From positions 1 to 64,000 of the forward strand of contig NZ_FOTE01000007.1 in NCBI RefSeq assembly GCF_900114475.1: a stretch of 64,000 nt of DNA. Reading direction: 5' to 3'. Shown here piece after piece: positions 44,219-52,777 of the stretch. The first letter of the stretch is position 1. Each line of letters starts with the position of its first letter. The notes beneath the pieces were generated by a model. The model did no database searches. It was given only the letters and a program-made list of their open reading frames with translations, and was not told the DNA's origin. The stretch comes from Paenibacillus sp. 1_12 (GTDB lineage Bacteria; Bacillota; Bacilli; Paenibacillales; NBRC-103111). The translations under genes and the position numbers were made by a program.

Positions 44219-45412
44219 ATGGATAATTTATCAGTGAAGCAAGCGGCGCAGGCAAGCATACCACAGCCCATTCGCAGTGATGGAGCAGGTGCTACCGATC
44301 CAGGCCCTCGTGATGTGATGAGGGACATAGAAAATCCGAATATGCTAGTACCGCCTGTCACGGATTCCGGTCTGCTGCCAAACCTCAAATTCTCATTCTC
44401 CGACACCCATATGCAGCTAAATCATGGAGGGTGGTCGCGGGAAATCACGGTCAGGGATTTACCAATCGCAAAGACTCTTGCTGGAGTGAATATGAGGCTA
44501 ACCCCAGGTGGTGTGCGTGAACTGCATTGGCATCAACAGGCGGAATGGTCGTATATGCTGTTAGGTCGGGCGCGTATTACTTCGGTAGATCAGGAAGGAC
44601 GGAACTTTATCGCAGATGTCGGGCCTGGTGATCTATGGTATTTTCCCGCAGGCCTTCCGCATTCCATTCAAGGGCTGGAGGAAGGCTGTGAATTTTTGCT
44701 TGTTTTTGACGATGGCAGCTTTTCAGATCTGAATACGTTATCCATTTCCGATTGGTTCGCACACACTCCCAAGGAGGTGCTATCAGCCAATTTTGGTGTA
44801 TCTGAAAGTGCCTTTGCCCATATTCCTTCGAAGCAGGTCTATATTTATCAGGATCAGGTTCCCGGTTCCTTGGAAAGTCAAGCCGTTCAATCTCCTAACG
44901 GAACCATACCGCAAAGCTTCAAGCACGAGCTGCTGGCCCAACCGCCGATCAAAACACCTGGCGGAAGCGTAAGAATCGTGGATTCCACGAACTTTCCGAT
45001 TTCAAAAACAATTGCAGCTGCACTTGTTGAGCTCGAGCCGGGAGCGATGCGGGAGCTTCATTGGCATCCAAATAATGATGAATGGCAATATTATCTTACC
45101 GGACAGGGCCGAATGACGGTATTTGCAGGCAATGGTGTGGCCCGTACCTTTGATTATCGGGCTGGGGATGTTGGCTATGTGCCGTTTGCTTTTGGGCATT
45201 ATATTCAGAATACAGGCAACCAAACGTTGTGGTTTCTAGAGATGTTCAAAAGTGACCGTTTTGTCGATATATCACTAAATCAGTGGATGGCGCTGACTCC
45301 ACGGGATTTGGTCCGTGATAATCTGCATGTCAACTCAGAGCTATTGGATAGTCTGCGCAAGGAAAAATGGCCTGTTGTCCGGTACCCAAATTTTTCTTAT
45401 CCAACAAAATAA
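44219..45412 (+). CDS. Bicupin of the oxalate decarboxylase family (OxdC/OxdD)
   Basis: 397 residues with two cupin domains, each with a Mn site: His103, His105, Glu109, His148, and His281, His283, Glu288, His327. [12 protein letters not shown] and [30 protein letters not shown] are hallmark segments. In B. subtilis OxdC the flexible lid SENS, whose Glu162 donates the proton, decides decarboxylase versus oxidase activity. The matching segment here reads SDLN (169-172), so Glu is replaced by Asp and the following two residues differ. The reaction outcome is therefore uncertain. No signal peptide. ATG 44219 follows AGAGGAG. Its terminator is at 45429. Confidence 0.9.
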   Translation: MDNLSVKQAAQASIPQPIRSDGAGATDPGPRDVMRDIENPNMLVPPVTDSGLLPNLKFSFSDTHMQLNHGGWSREITVRDLPIAKTLAGVNMRLTPGGVRELHWHQQAEWSYMLLGRARITSVDQEGRNFIADVGPGDLWYFPAGLPHSIQGLEEGCEFLLVFDDGSFSDLNTLSISDWFAHTPKEVLSANFGVSESAFAHIPSKQVYIYQDQVPGSLESQAVQSPNGTIPQSFKHELLAQPPIKTPGGSVRIVDSTNFPISKTIAAALVELEPGAMRELHWHPNNDEWQYYLTGQGRMTVFAGNGVARTFDYRAGDVGYVPFAFGHYIQNTGNQTLWFLEMFKSDRFVDISLNQWMALTPRDLVRDNLHVNSELLDSLRKEKWPVVRYPNFSYPTK

Positions 45413-45428
45413 AGGTTTGATTAATGTA

Positions 45429-45470
45429 AGAGGCAGGGACCCTAACTATAGGGTCTTCTGCCTCTTTTTA
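45429..45470 (+). terminator. Rho-independent terminator
   Basis: AGAGGCAG and CTGCCTCT outer arms, with inner GACCCTA/TAGGGTC, then five T. Confidence 0.9.
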
Positions 45471-45540
45471 TTGGATACTTTGACGGATCTTAAACGCAGG
45501 CTTTCGAATAGATGATAAGCAAGCCAACTACATTTATGTA

Positions 45541-45569
45541 TTGACAAAAGAAAAGGAGACGGTTATTGT
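45541..45569 (+). promoter_or_regulatory. Sigma-A promoter of ytrA-type operon
   Basis: TTGACA (45541-45546), a 17-base spacer, TATTGT (45564-45569). The operator follows at once. Confidence 0.65.
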
Positions 45570-45573
45570 ATTA

Positions 45574-45598
45574 AGTGTATTACATGTAGTGGTACACA
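45574..45598 (+). promoter_or_regulatory. YtrA-type operator
   Basis: AGTGTA-N13-TACACA. The reported B. subtilis YtrA site is AGTGTA-N13-TACACT, so 11 of 12 operator bases and the spacing agree. It lies directly after the -10, as expected for repression. Confidence 0.65.
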
Positions 45599-45638
45599 TA
45601 GTTCGCTAGTGTGCTACAGCAGAGAAAGGAAGAGAGCC

Positions 45639-46049
45639 TTGCACATACATATTGATGAGCGAAGCACTACCCCAATATGGGAGCAGATCGTCCAACAAAT
45701 TAAGGAGCTAATCCTGAAAAAAGTGCTCAGACCCCATGATAAGCTGCTGTCTGTTCGAGAGCTTGCTTCCATGCTTATCGTTAACCCGAACACGGTCAGT
45801 AAAGCTTATCAAGAGCTTGAACGACAGCAAATCATTGAGACTCGAAGAGGCAAAGGCACATTTGTCACGGAAGCATTACCTGTACAAGGCAACGAACAGA
45901 GGATAAACGAAATTCGGCAATCCTTGCACCTGCTTGTTGTAGAGTCCTCCTACATCGGAGTAAGCCGTGATACGCTGGTGCAATGGATTGACAGCTATAT
46001 GAATGAATTAGGAGGTGAGGGACTTGTTGATCGTCCGGAATCTAAGTAA
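45639..46049 (+). CDS. GntR-family regulator of the YtrA subfamily
   Basis: 136 residues. HIHIDERSTTPIWEQIVQQIKELILKKVLRPHDKLLSVRELASMLIVNPNTVSKAYQELERQQIIETRRGKGTFV is a full YtrA-type HTH, followed by the short dimerisation tail this subgroup has. TTG 45639 is taken as start: it follows AAAGGAAGAGAG and gives the family N-terminus. The GTG at 45609 lies further upstream. In B. subtilis YtrA represses an ABC operon induced by lipid-II-binding antibiotics. Here it also heads an ABC operon and has a matching operator. Confidence 0.88.
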   Translation: MHIHIDERSTTPIWEQIVQQIKELILKKVLRPHDKLLSVRELASMLIVNPNTVSKAYQELERQQIIETRRGKGTFVTEALPVQGNEQRINEIRQSLHLLVVESSYIGVSRDTLVQWIDSYMNELGGEGLVDRPESK

Positions 46050-46908
46050 AGCTATAGATGGAAAAACCATCATTGAAGATGTCAATTTTGAACTCAAAAG
46101 CGGTTCCATTACAGGGCTTGTGGGTCGGAATGGAGTCGGTAAAACAACACTGCTGCGGATTGTAGCAGGTATATTGGACCCGGACCACGGAGAGGTGTTA
46201 TTAAACAATGTCAATTTAAGCATCTATCCGCATACTAAACAATCGATGTATTATGTACCCGATTCCATGAGTATGTTCAATGGTTATAGTATCAAGGAGC
46301 TGGTTCTGCTGCATAGGAGCATGTATAAGCAGTTTGATCAGGAGGTTTTTTATAATTGGCTTGATCGCTTCCAGCTTCCGACTAACCGGACACTACGCTC
46401 GTTTTCCAAAGGAATGAAAGCTTTATTGTTTATCATCTTGGCCTTATCGACACAAGCAAAGCTGATTATTCTCGATGAACCGACCAACGGATTGGATGTT
46501 ATTGTGAAAAAGCAGGTTATGCAGCTGCTTATTGAGGAAGTATCGGAGCGTCAGATCGCCTTGATCATTTCCTCGCACCATTTGCAAGAGCTTGAGAAAA
46601 TAACCGATGTCGTCATGATGATGAAAGACACGAGGATCGACTCTATGATCCGTATAGAAGATGTGAAACAGTCTTTCAAAAAAGTGCAGGTTGCTTTCGA
46701 GGATATGGTGATTCACTCTTTAATCGATATGGAGCATGTGGAAGTGTTATCACAGGTCGGGCGAGTAACAACCTTACTCATTAAGAGTAATGTGGCCCAT
46801 ACAATCTGCATATTACAGGACAATCAGCCGCTGCTGCTTGAGGAGCTTCCTGTAACGATTGAGGATCTTTTTATTAGCAGGCTGGGGGGAAATGACTATG
46901 TTTCATAA
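46024..46908 (+). CDS. ABC transporter ATP-binding protein (YtrB-like)
   Basis: About 294 residues. Walker A GRNGVGKTT, a divergent signature SFSKGMKA, Walker B LIILDEPTNGLD and the H-loop SSHH. A C-terminal extension of about 80 residues resembles other YtrB proteins. TTG 46024 follows GGAGG by eight bases; the GTG at 46015 is inside the ribosome site. It overlaps the ytrA end by 26 bases and the permease start by 11, so the three genes form one operon. Confidence 0.87.
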   Translation: MLIVRNLSKAIDGKTIIEDVNFELKSGSITGLVGRNGVGKTTLLRIVAGILDPDHGEVLLNNVNLSIYPHTKQSMYYVPDSMSMFNGYSIKELVLLHRSMYKQFDQEVFYNWLDRFQLPTNRTLRSFSKGMKALLFIILALSTQAKLIILDEPTNGLDVIVKKQVMQLLIEEVSERQIALIISSHHLQELEKITDVVMMMKDTRIDSMIRIEDVKQSFKKVQVAFEDMVIHSLIDMEHVEVLSQVGRVTTLLIKSNVAHTICILQDNQPLLLEELPVTIEDLFISRLGGNDYVS

Positions 46909-48025
46909 AGGATTGTGGTTTCAGCATTACAAACAGTCGAAATACATACTCTGGGCACTCTGGCTGGCAGCTGTGCTAAGCGGATTTCAAATATTCAGCC
47001 ATGCCAACAATGTCATATTGAACCTCGAGTCCTCATTGAAAAACAACTACAAGTTCCAATATAACTTCAATGCCGATCTAAGTATGGTTTCGACGCTTCA
47101 GCTGCTAATATGCATAGGTTTACCCGCCTTCCTGATTGGATTCAGCCGTTCGAATCAGAGCCTGGAATACATGTACGCGATGCCTGTGAAGCGGGAGCAT
47201 ATCTTTTTATCCAAGTGGATGCTCGGCATCGTTCACATCATCGGAGCCTCTACAGTAGGATTAATCATTCAGCTCATAGTAGTTCATTCCACAATTTTGA
47301 ATGACTATTTGACAAATGGCCTTTTTTGGATTTATTATCTCCAACAAATATTGATTTTGAGTGCAGTGTTCAGCTTTTCGCTGTGGCTTGGTTTGGTCGG
47401 GGGCAGCTTTATCTCTCAGATTGCATACAGCGTCATTTTCCTGCTGCTTCCGTTTGGACTTTTCGGATTACTCAAAGAGGCGGTTTCCCTGCATTATTTT
47501 GCATTCGGTGTTACGGATATTAGGGATTGGTGGTTTTTCAGCCAAACGACAAATAATTATTTTCAACATATATCATTTCCTCTGAAGCTGCTCAAGATCA
47601 GTGAATGGTTCAGGGTTTATAGTTTTCCCACTCAGGGAGGTTCGACTGCGTATATCGAGCAGATTCGTCAAACTTATTATGGTTGGATGTCCTTCGTGAT
47701 TCCGTTTCTCGTTACAGTGGGCAGTGTCTGGGGCATACTCCGGATGTCCGTCACAGCTAGAAACGAATACAACGGAAACGTGCTGTTGAATAACAGGCTG
47801 CGTCCATATTTGATTGCAGGGGTGGCGGTTTGTGCGTTCTTTTTTGGCGGAGCACTGCTGGAAGGCATGCTGGGATACCATTACTTCGGTACTGAGGATC
47901 AAATGACAGAACGTTATCTGAAAAACTTAGCAACATTTTACGTTTCGGGGGTGGTTTCGGCATTAGTCGCTTACAAATTGATCAAAAAATGGATCGAAAA
48001 TAAACAGCAGGTGAGGAAAAGCTAA
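46898..48025 (+). CDS. ABC-2 type permease (YtrC/YtrD-like)
   Basis: 375 residues with about eight hydrophobic segments. It starts FHKGLWFQHYKQSKYILWALWLAAVLSGF and includes FLIGFSRSNQSLEYMYAMPVKREHIFLSKWMLGIVHIIG, the conserved cytoplasmic loop of this permease family. ATG 46898 fits CTGGGGGGA at seven bases; ATG 46892 is too close. B. subtilis ytr has six genes (ytrABCDEF), while here only one permease and one ATPase are present, a reduced version. Probably concerned with cell-envelope stress. Confidence 0.82.
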   Translation: MFHKGLWFQHYKQSKYILWALWLAAVLSGFQIFSHANNVILNLESSLKNNYKFQYNFNADLSMVSTLQLLICIGLPAFLIGFSRSNQSLEYMYAMPVKREHIFLSKWMLGIVHIIGASTVGLIIQLIVVHSTILNDYLTNGLFWIYYLQQILILSAVFSFSLWLGLVGGSFISQIAYSVIFLLLPFGLFGLLKEAVSLHYFAFGVTDIRDWWFFSQTTNNYFQHISFPLKLLKISEWFRVYSFPTQGGSTAYIEQIRQTYYGWMSFVIPFLVTVGSVWGILRMSVTARNEYNGNVLLNNRLRPYLIAGVAVCAFFFGGALLEGMLGYHYFGTEDQMTERYLKNLATFYVSGVVSALVAYKLIKKWIENKQQVRKS

Positions 48026-48162
48026 CTGACTGCTTGATTTCTAACCGTTCTGGTGCAGCAACATAAGGTGAGCTTTAAGGGGGTACTAGAAAAAGATAGT
48101 ACTAACGAGATCATCTAAGGTCCTTTATAATGGGTTATAAGATATAAGCAAATGAAAAAAAT

Positions 48163-48414
48163 ATGTCGGGAATGATTTTGGTGTTGGAAATCAAGGAGCG
48201 CTTATTAGTATTGAAGAAGCACGAAGACGTTTGTTACAGCATTTGCCTGTATGTGCTGCAGTGTGAAGCCATGGCTTGTGAAGCTGCAAAAGCTGCATTG
48301 TACAATCTCATGAAATGCGACTCCTTTTTCGTTGAAAATCCTCATACTACAAGTATTCTGCTGCGTAAGGAATCTTTGAAATGTGCGCTTCAACTGATGA
48401 AATCGAAATCATAG
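48163..48414 (+). CDS. Small protein resembling sigma-70 region 2
   Basis: 83 residues, largely helical, with four Cys. The run HEDVCYSICLYVLQCEAMACEAAKAALYNL, followed by RKESLKCALQLMK, has the spacing of sigma-70 region 2 (conserved helix and a terminal basic helix), but it lacks regions 2.4 and 4. It might be a truncated or repurposed sigma-like protein. The similarity is weak. No convincing ribosome site precedes ATG 48163, and ATG 48172 or TTG 48184 are options. A terminator follows at 48426. Confidence 0.5.
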   Translation: MSGMILVLEIKERLLVLKKHEDVCYSICLYVLQCEAMACEAAKAALYNLMKCDSFFVENPHTTSILLRKESLKCALQLMKSKS

Positions 48415-48425
48415 TAATGAATTAG

Positions 48426-48462
48426 GACCTTGATTGGCTTATGCCTTCAAGGTTTCTTTATA
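48426..48462 (+). terminator. Rho-independent terminator
   Basis: ACCTTGA and TCAAGGT arms around 13 bases, followed by TTCTTTATATAT. Confidence 0.6.
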
Positions 48463-48565
48463 TATAGAGGCTAGCTGGTCATGTGGTTACACATACTAAT
48501 AACGCCCAAAGTGCTTGGGCGCATCAGCGTATTGGTTGTGGATGTATTATTATTTTATGTTCGTA

Positions 48566-49090
48566 TCAATGTGGCAATCCTACGCGTTCCAAATCAACAC
48601 GATTCAAATAAGTTGTTCCGTCTTTGATTAGCATATTGATATTACCAGGATTGCTGATTGCCATCTTCTCATCTTCCGCATTATTGGGCAGATTGAAAAC
48701 GAAGTTTTGTTTACCATACTCCAAGTTAATTTGAGAGGTTCCCGGTGAAATCGTCACTTTGATGCCAGGAACTAACGTTAATTCGCCCAAAGCTACCCAT
48801 TTGGATGTGTCGACAGGCTCACTTTTGGTTACTGGCTGATTCAATGCAATAGTCCGGCTCTCGGTCGTATATTTGACTTCATAACCTAATAGGTCAGCCA
48901 TAGCGCGAACTGGCAAATAGGAGGTGCCATCATAAACCAGCGGTGTCGTGTCCACCTTTTTTTCTTGTCCATTAATTTTAAATATGAAATTCGCAAAAAC
49001 AGCAGTGACTTCGCCTTGTGTAGCAGCAACCGCAGTTGTGACAGAACCAATTATCATACCGATCGTTAACCCAAGAATTAGCTTTTTCAT
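48566..49090 (-). CDS. Secreted stalk-domain (copper amine oxidase N-terminal-like) protein
   Basis: 174 residues with a signal peptide (MKKLILGLTIGMIIGSVTTAVAA). FANFIFKINGQEKKVDTTPLVYDGTSYLPVRAMADLLGYEVKYTTESRTIAL is the Cu-amine-oxidase N-terminal/stalk domain, widely used in Paenibacillus surface proteins as a wall or self-association module. The second half (about 95-174) has no recognised fold. ATG 49090 follows GGAGG at seven bases. A short hairpin GCCCAA/TTGGGC at about 48503-48520 could end the transcript on this strand. Confidence 0.85.
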   Translation of the reverse strand: MKKLILGLTIGMIIGSVTTAVAATQGEVTAVFANFIFKINGQEKKVDTTPLVYDGTSYLPVRAMADLLGYEVKYTTESRTIALNQPVTKSEPVDTSKWVALGELTLVPGIKVTISPGTSQINLEYGKQNFVFNLPNNAEDEKMAISNPGNINMLIKDGTTYLNRVDLERVGLPH

Positions 49091-49175
49091 GATCAAACCT
49101 CCATCTGCTGGATATAATTAGGATTATAGCATATTTCAACTAGCTAAGTTTCTCCTATACCAACAAAAGATTTTA

Positions 49176-49212
49176 TAGGAAAAAATGACCCCTAAAATCT
49201 TTTAGGAGTCAT
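49176..49212 (-). terminator. Rho-independent terminator (minus strand)
   Basis: ATGACTCCTAAAA and TTTTAGGGGTCAT arms (12 of 13 pairs) followed by TTTTTCC when read on the minus strand; ends the 49286 gene. Confidence 0.8.
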
Positions 49213-49285
49213 CTTTTACACGCATATTTTTGTATGAAAGAACGGTGAGTCTCATACGATCTAACCCCTGCCAAATCGATGTCTG

Positions 49286-49588
49286 TTAGTTTATGTAATA
49301 TGAACCAATTGGCAGAGCCGTTGATTTGTCGACCACAACAAGACCTATACCATTCAGAACATAAGCAATTCGGGTATCAGCGTTAAAAGTGAAAATCCCA
49401 GGTACATAAATGCCTCTAATATTCGTTTCACCAATGATTTGTGAGGTCGTCGCGGATGGTGCAGTGCTTACATTCGGTGTGTTCATAGGATCGGTTGTTG
49501 TTGTTGCCTCTGCCGCACCTACCACTGTAGGAAGCATTAAAGCTGCACCAATTACTAACATGGACAATTTCATTTTAAAAGACTTCAT
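49286..49588 (-). CDS. Small secreted protein, function unknown
   Basis: About 100 residues: a signal peptide (FKMKLSMLVIGAALMLPTVVGAAEA), a Thr/Ser-rich stretch (ATTTTDPMNTPNVSTAPSAT), and a short beta-rich end with GIYVPGIFTFNADTRIAYVLNGIGLVVVDKS. Three in-frame ATGs follow a GGAG site; 49588 has the best spacing. It lies upstream of the stalk-domain gene on the same strand but is separated from it by its own terminator. No family recognised. Confidence 0.65.
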   Translation of the reverse strand: MKSFKMKLSMLVIGAALMLPTVVGAAEATTTTDPMNTPNVSTAPSATTSQIIGETNIRGIYVPGIFTFNADTRIAYVLNGIGLVVVDKSTALPIGSYYIN

Positions 49589-49849
49589 CATCATCACTCC
49601 ATCTATTTTTTTTGTTATGTAACTATTACTTTCTGGAGTATCTTCCCCAGTTGAGTATTATTACCCAGGTTCATTTGGTTCGAAGCACTGAAACGATAAC
49701 TTTTTAATAAAGCTTGTAACCATAGGCAGCAGTTGTTCAAAATATTAAATCCTACTATACCGATTGACATTTAATGATATTGAGTTAAAATAAGTATAAC
49801 AGATAGTCGAAACGTACTTGCAAGATTACATTTTATGGGGGAATCAGTT

Positions 49850-50146
49850 ATGAAAATAGTTGCGATTATCGGAGGAAGTCAAACGGATACATTCAAAAAA
49901 ATGGGTGAAAAGCGGGGCGTCATGGTTGAACATCATAATGGTAAAACGGGCGGTGGCTCGGTGGAAAGCTACTTTTTACGTATTATAAATAAAGCTGACG
50001 TTATCATTATTTTAAAAGGTGCAATTAAGCATACTTCAATGTGGGCTGTCCGGGAACTTGCAGAGAAAAAGGGAAAGAAAATCGACTATCATGATGGCTT
50101 CGGTGCAACAGGTGCTCTGGAAAAGGCTTTACAAATTGTTGGATAA
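49850..50146 (+). CDS. DUF2325 domain protein
   Basis: 98 residues with a Rossmann-like pattern: VAIIGGSQTDTFKKMGEKRGVMVEHHNGKTGGG, then INKADVIIILKGAIKHTSMWAVRELAEKKGKKIDYHDGFGATG. This is the DUF2325 family, function unknown; the second half suggests nucleotide or small-ligand handling. ATG 49850 follows GGGGGAA; the frame opens at 49835 inside that site. A strong terminator ends it. Confidence 0.82.
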   Translation: MKIVAIIGGSQTDTFKKMGEKRGVMVEHHNGKTGGGSVESYFLRIINKADVIIILKGAIKHTSMWAVRELAEKKGKKIDYHDGFGATGALEKALQIVG

Positions 50147-50228
50147 CGAGTTAGCATAACTAACTATGATCGAAATTATTGATCCGATAAAGGCTGGTGG
50201 CACTTATAACATACTCAAATCATCCGTA

Positions 50229-50263
50229 GACCCTTTTCCGTTTTTTTGGAAAAGGGTTTATTT
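50229..50263 (+). terminator. Rho-independent terminator
   Basis: ACCCTTTTCC and GGAAAAGGGT around GTTTTTTT, followed by TTATTT. Confidence 0.8.
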
Positions 50264-50310
50264 AATAATAATGGCAGTTATAGCGTATCCTAACAGTCGA
50301 GGTGATCATA

Positions 50311-50640
50311 ATGAACCAAGATTCAGGCAAGCCCAATTATGAACAAATTTATCAGGAATATAGGCAGCAAGGTGAGATTCAGGCCGCGCAGGATCAGATC
50401 AGTCAAGCATCAACCGATGGTAAAGAGTCCATTGTGGCTGTTCGTAAAAATGCGGATGGTGATATTATTGCGATTCAGACCTCAGCAGGGCGAGAGCTCG
50501 ATTATGTATCTGCTCTGAATGAAGCGAAGGCAGGAGCTCTTGCTCATGTAGATGTGTTTCAACGCTATGGTCGTGATATTTTGCGAAGCGAGCCTGATGG
50601 AGTACAAGCCAATAATTTGGATAATCTGCCCACGTTTTAG
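50311..50640 (+). CDS. DUF3892 domain protein
   Basis: 109 residues. The C-terminal half ESIVAVRKNADGDIIAIQTSAGRELDYVSALNEAKAGALAHVDVFQRYGRDILRSEPDG, ending NNLDNLPTF, is the DUF3892 pattern known from many Bacilli; function unknown. The N-terminal 35 residues are charged and Gln-rich. GAGGTGATCATA precedes ATG 50311; the in-frame ATA/ATG context at 50302 is not used. Its own terminator is at 50697. Confidence 0.85.
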   Translation: MNQDSGKPNYEQIYQEYRQQGEIQAAQDQISQASTDGKESIVAVRKNADGDIIAIQTSAGRELDYVSALNEAKAGALAHVDVFQRYGRDILRSEPDGVQANNLDNLPTF

Positions 50641-50696
50641 GAATAGAACCCAAATTGCTGTGCAGTTCAAACATACAGGATTCGGATTTTGAAAAT

Positions 50697-50728
50697 CAAC
50701 CGGAAGAAATACATTCTTCCGGTTTTTT
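50697..50728 (+). terminator. Rho-independent terminator
   Basis: AACCGGAAGAA and TTCTTCCGGTT arms with six T: a near-perfect terminator. Confidence 0.9.
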
Positions 50729-50914
50729 GTTGCACAGCTGGTAAAGAGGCAAGCATCCCTCCCTCCCGGTAAACCTGTTCAAATACCGCAATCGGTAAGA
50801 AATCCGAACATAAGTCGCATGTTATAATAGGGTAACTCGACATCCTATATGAATCGAGCCGAACTGCTTATGAAATGTTGAGTGTTGTGGAATGATGTTG
50901 AGGAGTGTGAAAAG

Positions 50915-52114
50915 ATGAGCGTTGGGAATTTGTCGAAAGAGCGGCTGGGTCGCATGCATGACATCATGGCTGGCTATGTTGAACGTGGAGAGCTATCTGG
51001 TATGGTCACACTCGTCAGTCGTCGGGGTGAAGTCCATGCCGATGCCATCGGGAAGAAGTCATTTGACAGCAGCGAACAGATGCGCCGGGACACCATCTTC
51101 CGCATCGCCTCCATGACGAAGCCTATTACTGCCGCGGCAGCGATGATCCTGGTGGAGGAATGCAGATTGAGGTTGGACGAACCTATAGATCGATTGCTGC
51201 CCGAACTGGCTGACCGCAACGTTCTTATGCAGCTCGACGGGCCTCTCGATGACACGGTACCTGCGAAGCGTCCGATTACTCTGCGTGATCTGTTAACCTT
51301 TCGGCTGGGGATCGGAGCGGTTATGGCACTACCCGGCCGATATCCAATTCAGAAGGCGATGGACGAGGCTGGTCTTGCACCCGGTCCGAATCCTCCTGAG
51401 TGTTCGCCAGACGAATGGATGAAACGCCTTGGCAGTCTGCCGCTGATCCATCAACCGGGGGAGTCATTTATGTATCACACGGGCTCCGACATCTTGGGTG
51501 TGCTGATTGCGCGAGCCGCAGACCGGCCGTTGGAGCAGTTTTTACGTGAACGCATCTTTGAGCCGCTTGGGATGAAGGATACCGGGTTTCACGTTCCCGC
51601 TGACAAGCTGGACAGACTGTCAACAAGCTATAGGATTAATCAGGAAACCGGAGCAGTCAACGTTCATGACGAACCCTTGGTTAGCCGTTGGAGCAGCCCG
51701 CCCGTCTTTCCGTCCGGAGGTGGAGGGCTCGTATCAACTGCGGATGACTATCTGGCTTTTTGTCAGATGATGTTGAACAAAGGAAGACATGGTGGAGAGC
51801 GAATTCTGTCAAGACCGTCTATCGAGCTCATGACGACGGATCATCTGACGGCAGAACAAAAGGCGAGCGCCCGTATCTTTTTCGGTGATCACAGCGGCTG
51901 GGGCTTTGGTGTTGCCATCAACCTCCAACGAAACGAGCTATACGATAGTCCTGGAAGATTCGGCTGGAACGGCGGTATGGGTACTTCCGGTTATACAGAC
52001 CCGAAGGAAGAGATGATCGGGATTGTGATGACTCAGCGTCTTATGGATTCACCTGCTCCTCCTGGTGTTTTTCTCGATTTTTGGACATCAGCTTATCAGG
52101 CGATTGACGACTAA
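50915..52114 (+). CDS. Serine hydrolase of the beta-lactamase (class C/esterase) family
   Basis: 399 residues. The S-x-x-K motif is Ser66-Met-Thr-Lys69 (RIASMTKPITAAA). The Tyr of the second motif is Tyr187 in FMYHTGSD. SGGGGLVSTADDYLAFCQMML is the usual third block, and WNGGMGTSGY stands where KTG/HTG normally lies. No signal peptide, so it is probably a cytoplasmic esterase rather than a beta-lactamase. ATG 50915 follows GAGGAG at nine bases. By eye it is richer in C/G at third positions than its neighbours, which may indicate transfer. Substrate unknown. Confidence 0.85.
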   Translation: MSVGNLSKERLGRMHDIMAGYVERGELSGMVTLVSRRGEVHADAIGKKSFDSSEQMRRDTIFRIASMTKPITAAAAMILVEECRLRLDEPIDRLLPELADRNVLMQLDGPLDDTVPAKRPITLRDLLTFRLGIGAVMALPGRYPIQKAMDEAGLAPGPNPPECSPDEWMKRLGSLPLIHQPGESFMYHTGSDILGVLIARAADRPLEQFLRERIFEPLGMKDTGFHVPADKLDRLSTSYRINQETGAVNVHDEPLVSRWSSPPVFPSGGGGLVSTADDYLAFCQMMLNKGRHGGERILSRPSIELMTTDHLTAEQKASARIFFGDHSGWGFGVAINLQRNELYDSPGRFGWNGGMGTSGYTDPKEEMIGIVMTQRLMDSPAPPGVFLDFWTSAYQAIDD

Positions 52115-52213
52115 GGCAGCTGACTGTAAACTTTAATCTGAGGATACTTGTACCTATTATTAAATTTTGGGCATAATGGAATGATAAAATTAAAAACAAG
52201 GAGCTGTTTATTA

Positions 52214-52639
52214 ATGACCATGCGATTAGTCCCCTATTTAGTGATGGATGGTAATTCAAAGGAAGCTATCCAATTTTACGAGCAAGCCCTAGATGCCAAG
52301 CTTCTCTTTATGCAAACTTTCGAACAAATGCCGGAAAACCCGGACTTTCCTTTATCAGCAGACCTCAAAGATCGTGTGGGGCACGCTATGTTAAAGGTTG
52401 GAGAAACCGATCTGATGTTGTCGGATACGTTTCCAGGCCAACCTCATCAAACAGGAGATCAAGTTACGATCTGTATCGTAATAAAAGATAAAGAAAAATC
52501 AAAAAAGATTTATGAGGCCTTAAAGCAGGATGGTCAGGTCATCATGGAGCTGCAAGAAACTCATTTTAGTCCTTCATACGGGAGCTTAAAGGACAAGTTC
52601 GGTATTACTTTCCAAATTTTCACTGAAGAACAACGCTAA
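52214..52639 (+). CDS. PhnB-like VOC protein
   Basis: About 141 residues of the PhnB/DUF1428-like branch of the VOC fold: MRLVPYLVMDGNSKEAIQFYEQALDAKLLFMQTFEQMP, VGHAMLKVGETDLMLSDTFPG, and the late SYGSLKDKFGITFQIFTEE. Members often have no proven activity; some are demethylases or bind metal. ATG 52214 follows AAGGAG; the frame opening at 52148 is leader sequence. A long hairpin terminator follows immediately. Confidence 0.85.
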   Translation: MTMRLVPYLVMDGNSKEAIQFYEQALDAKLLFMQTFEQMPENPDFPLSADLKDRVGHAMLKVGETDLMLSDTFPGQPHQTGDQVTICIVIKDKEKSKKIYEALKQDGQVIMELQETHFSPSYGSLKDKFGITFQIFTEEQR

Positions 52640-52643
52640 AATA

Positions 52644-52684
52644 AAAATGTAGTGCAGATCCTTATCTGTCACTACATTTTTTTG
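52644..52684 (+). terminator. Rho-independent terminator
   Basis: AAAAATGTAGTG and CACTACATTTTT arms with an inner CAGAT/ATCTG step, then further T. Confidence 0.9.
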
Positions 52685-52777
52685 TTTGTTATTAGAAATG
52701 CTGTGCGAATTCAATCATTGTATGATAATATTAAAAATCGATTAAATATTGGGACTGTATTAAAGGAGATAAATAAC

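Noticed and set aside
50915-52114. Beta-lactamase conferring resistance
   Set aside because: The SxxK motif is present, but there is no signal peptide and the third motif is not KTG; an esterase-type serine hydrolase is more likely.
52652-52777. N-terminal extension of the spermidine synthase-like protein
   Set aside because: It begins inside the preceding terminator; TTG 52778 has a strong ribosome site.
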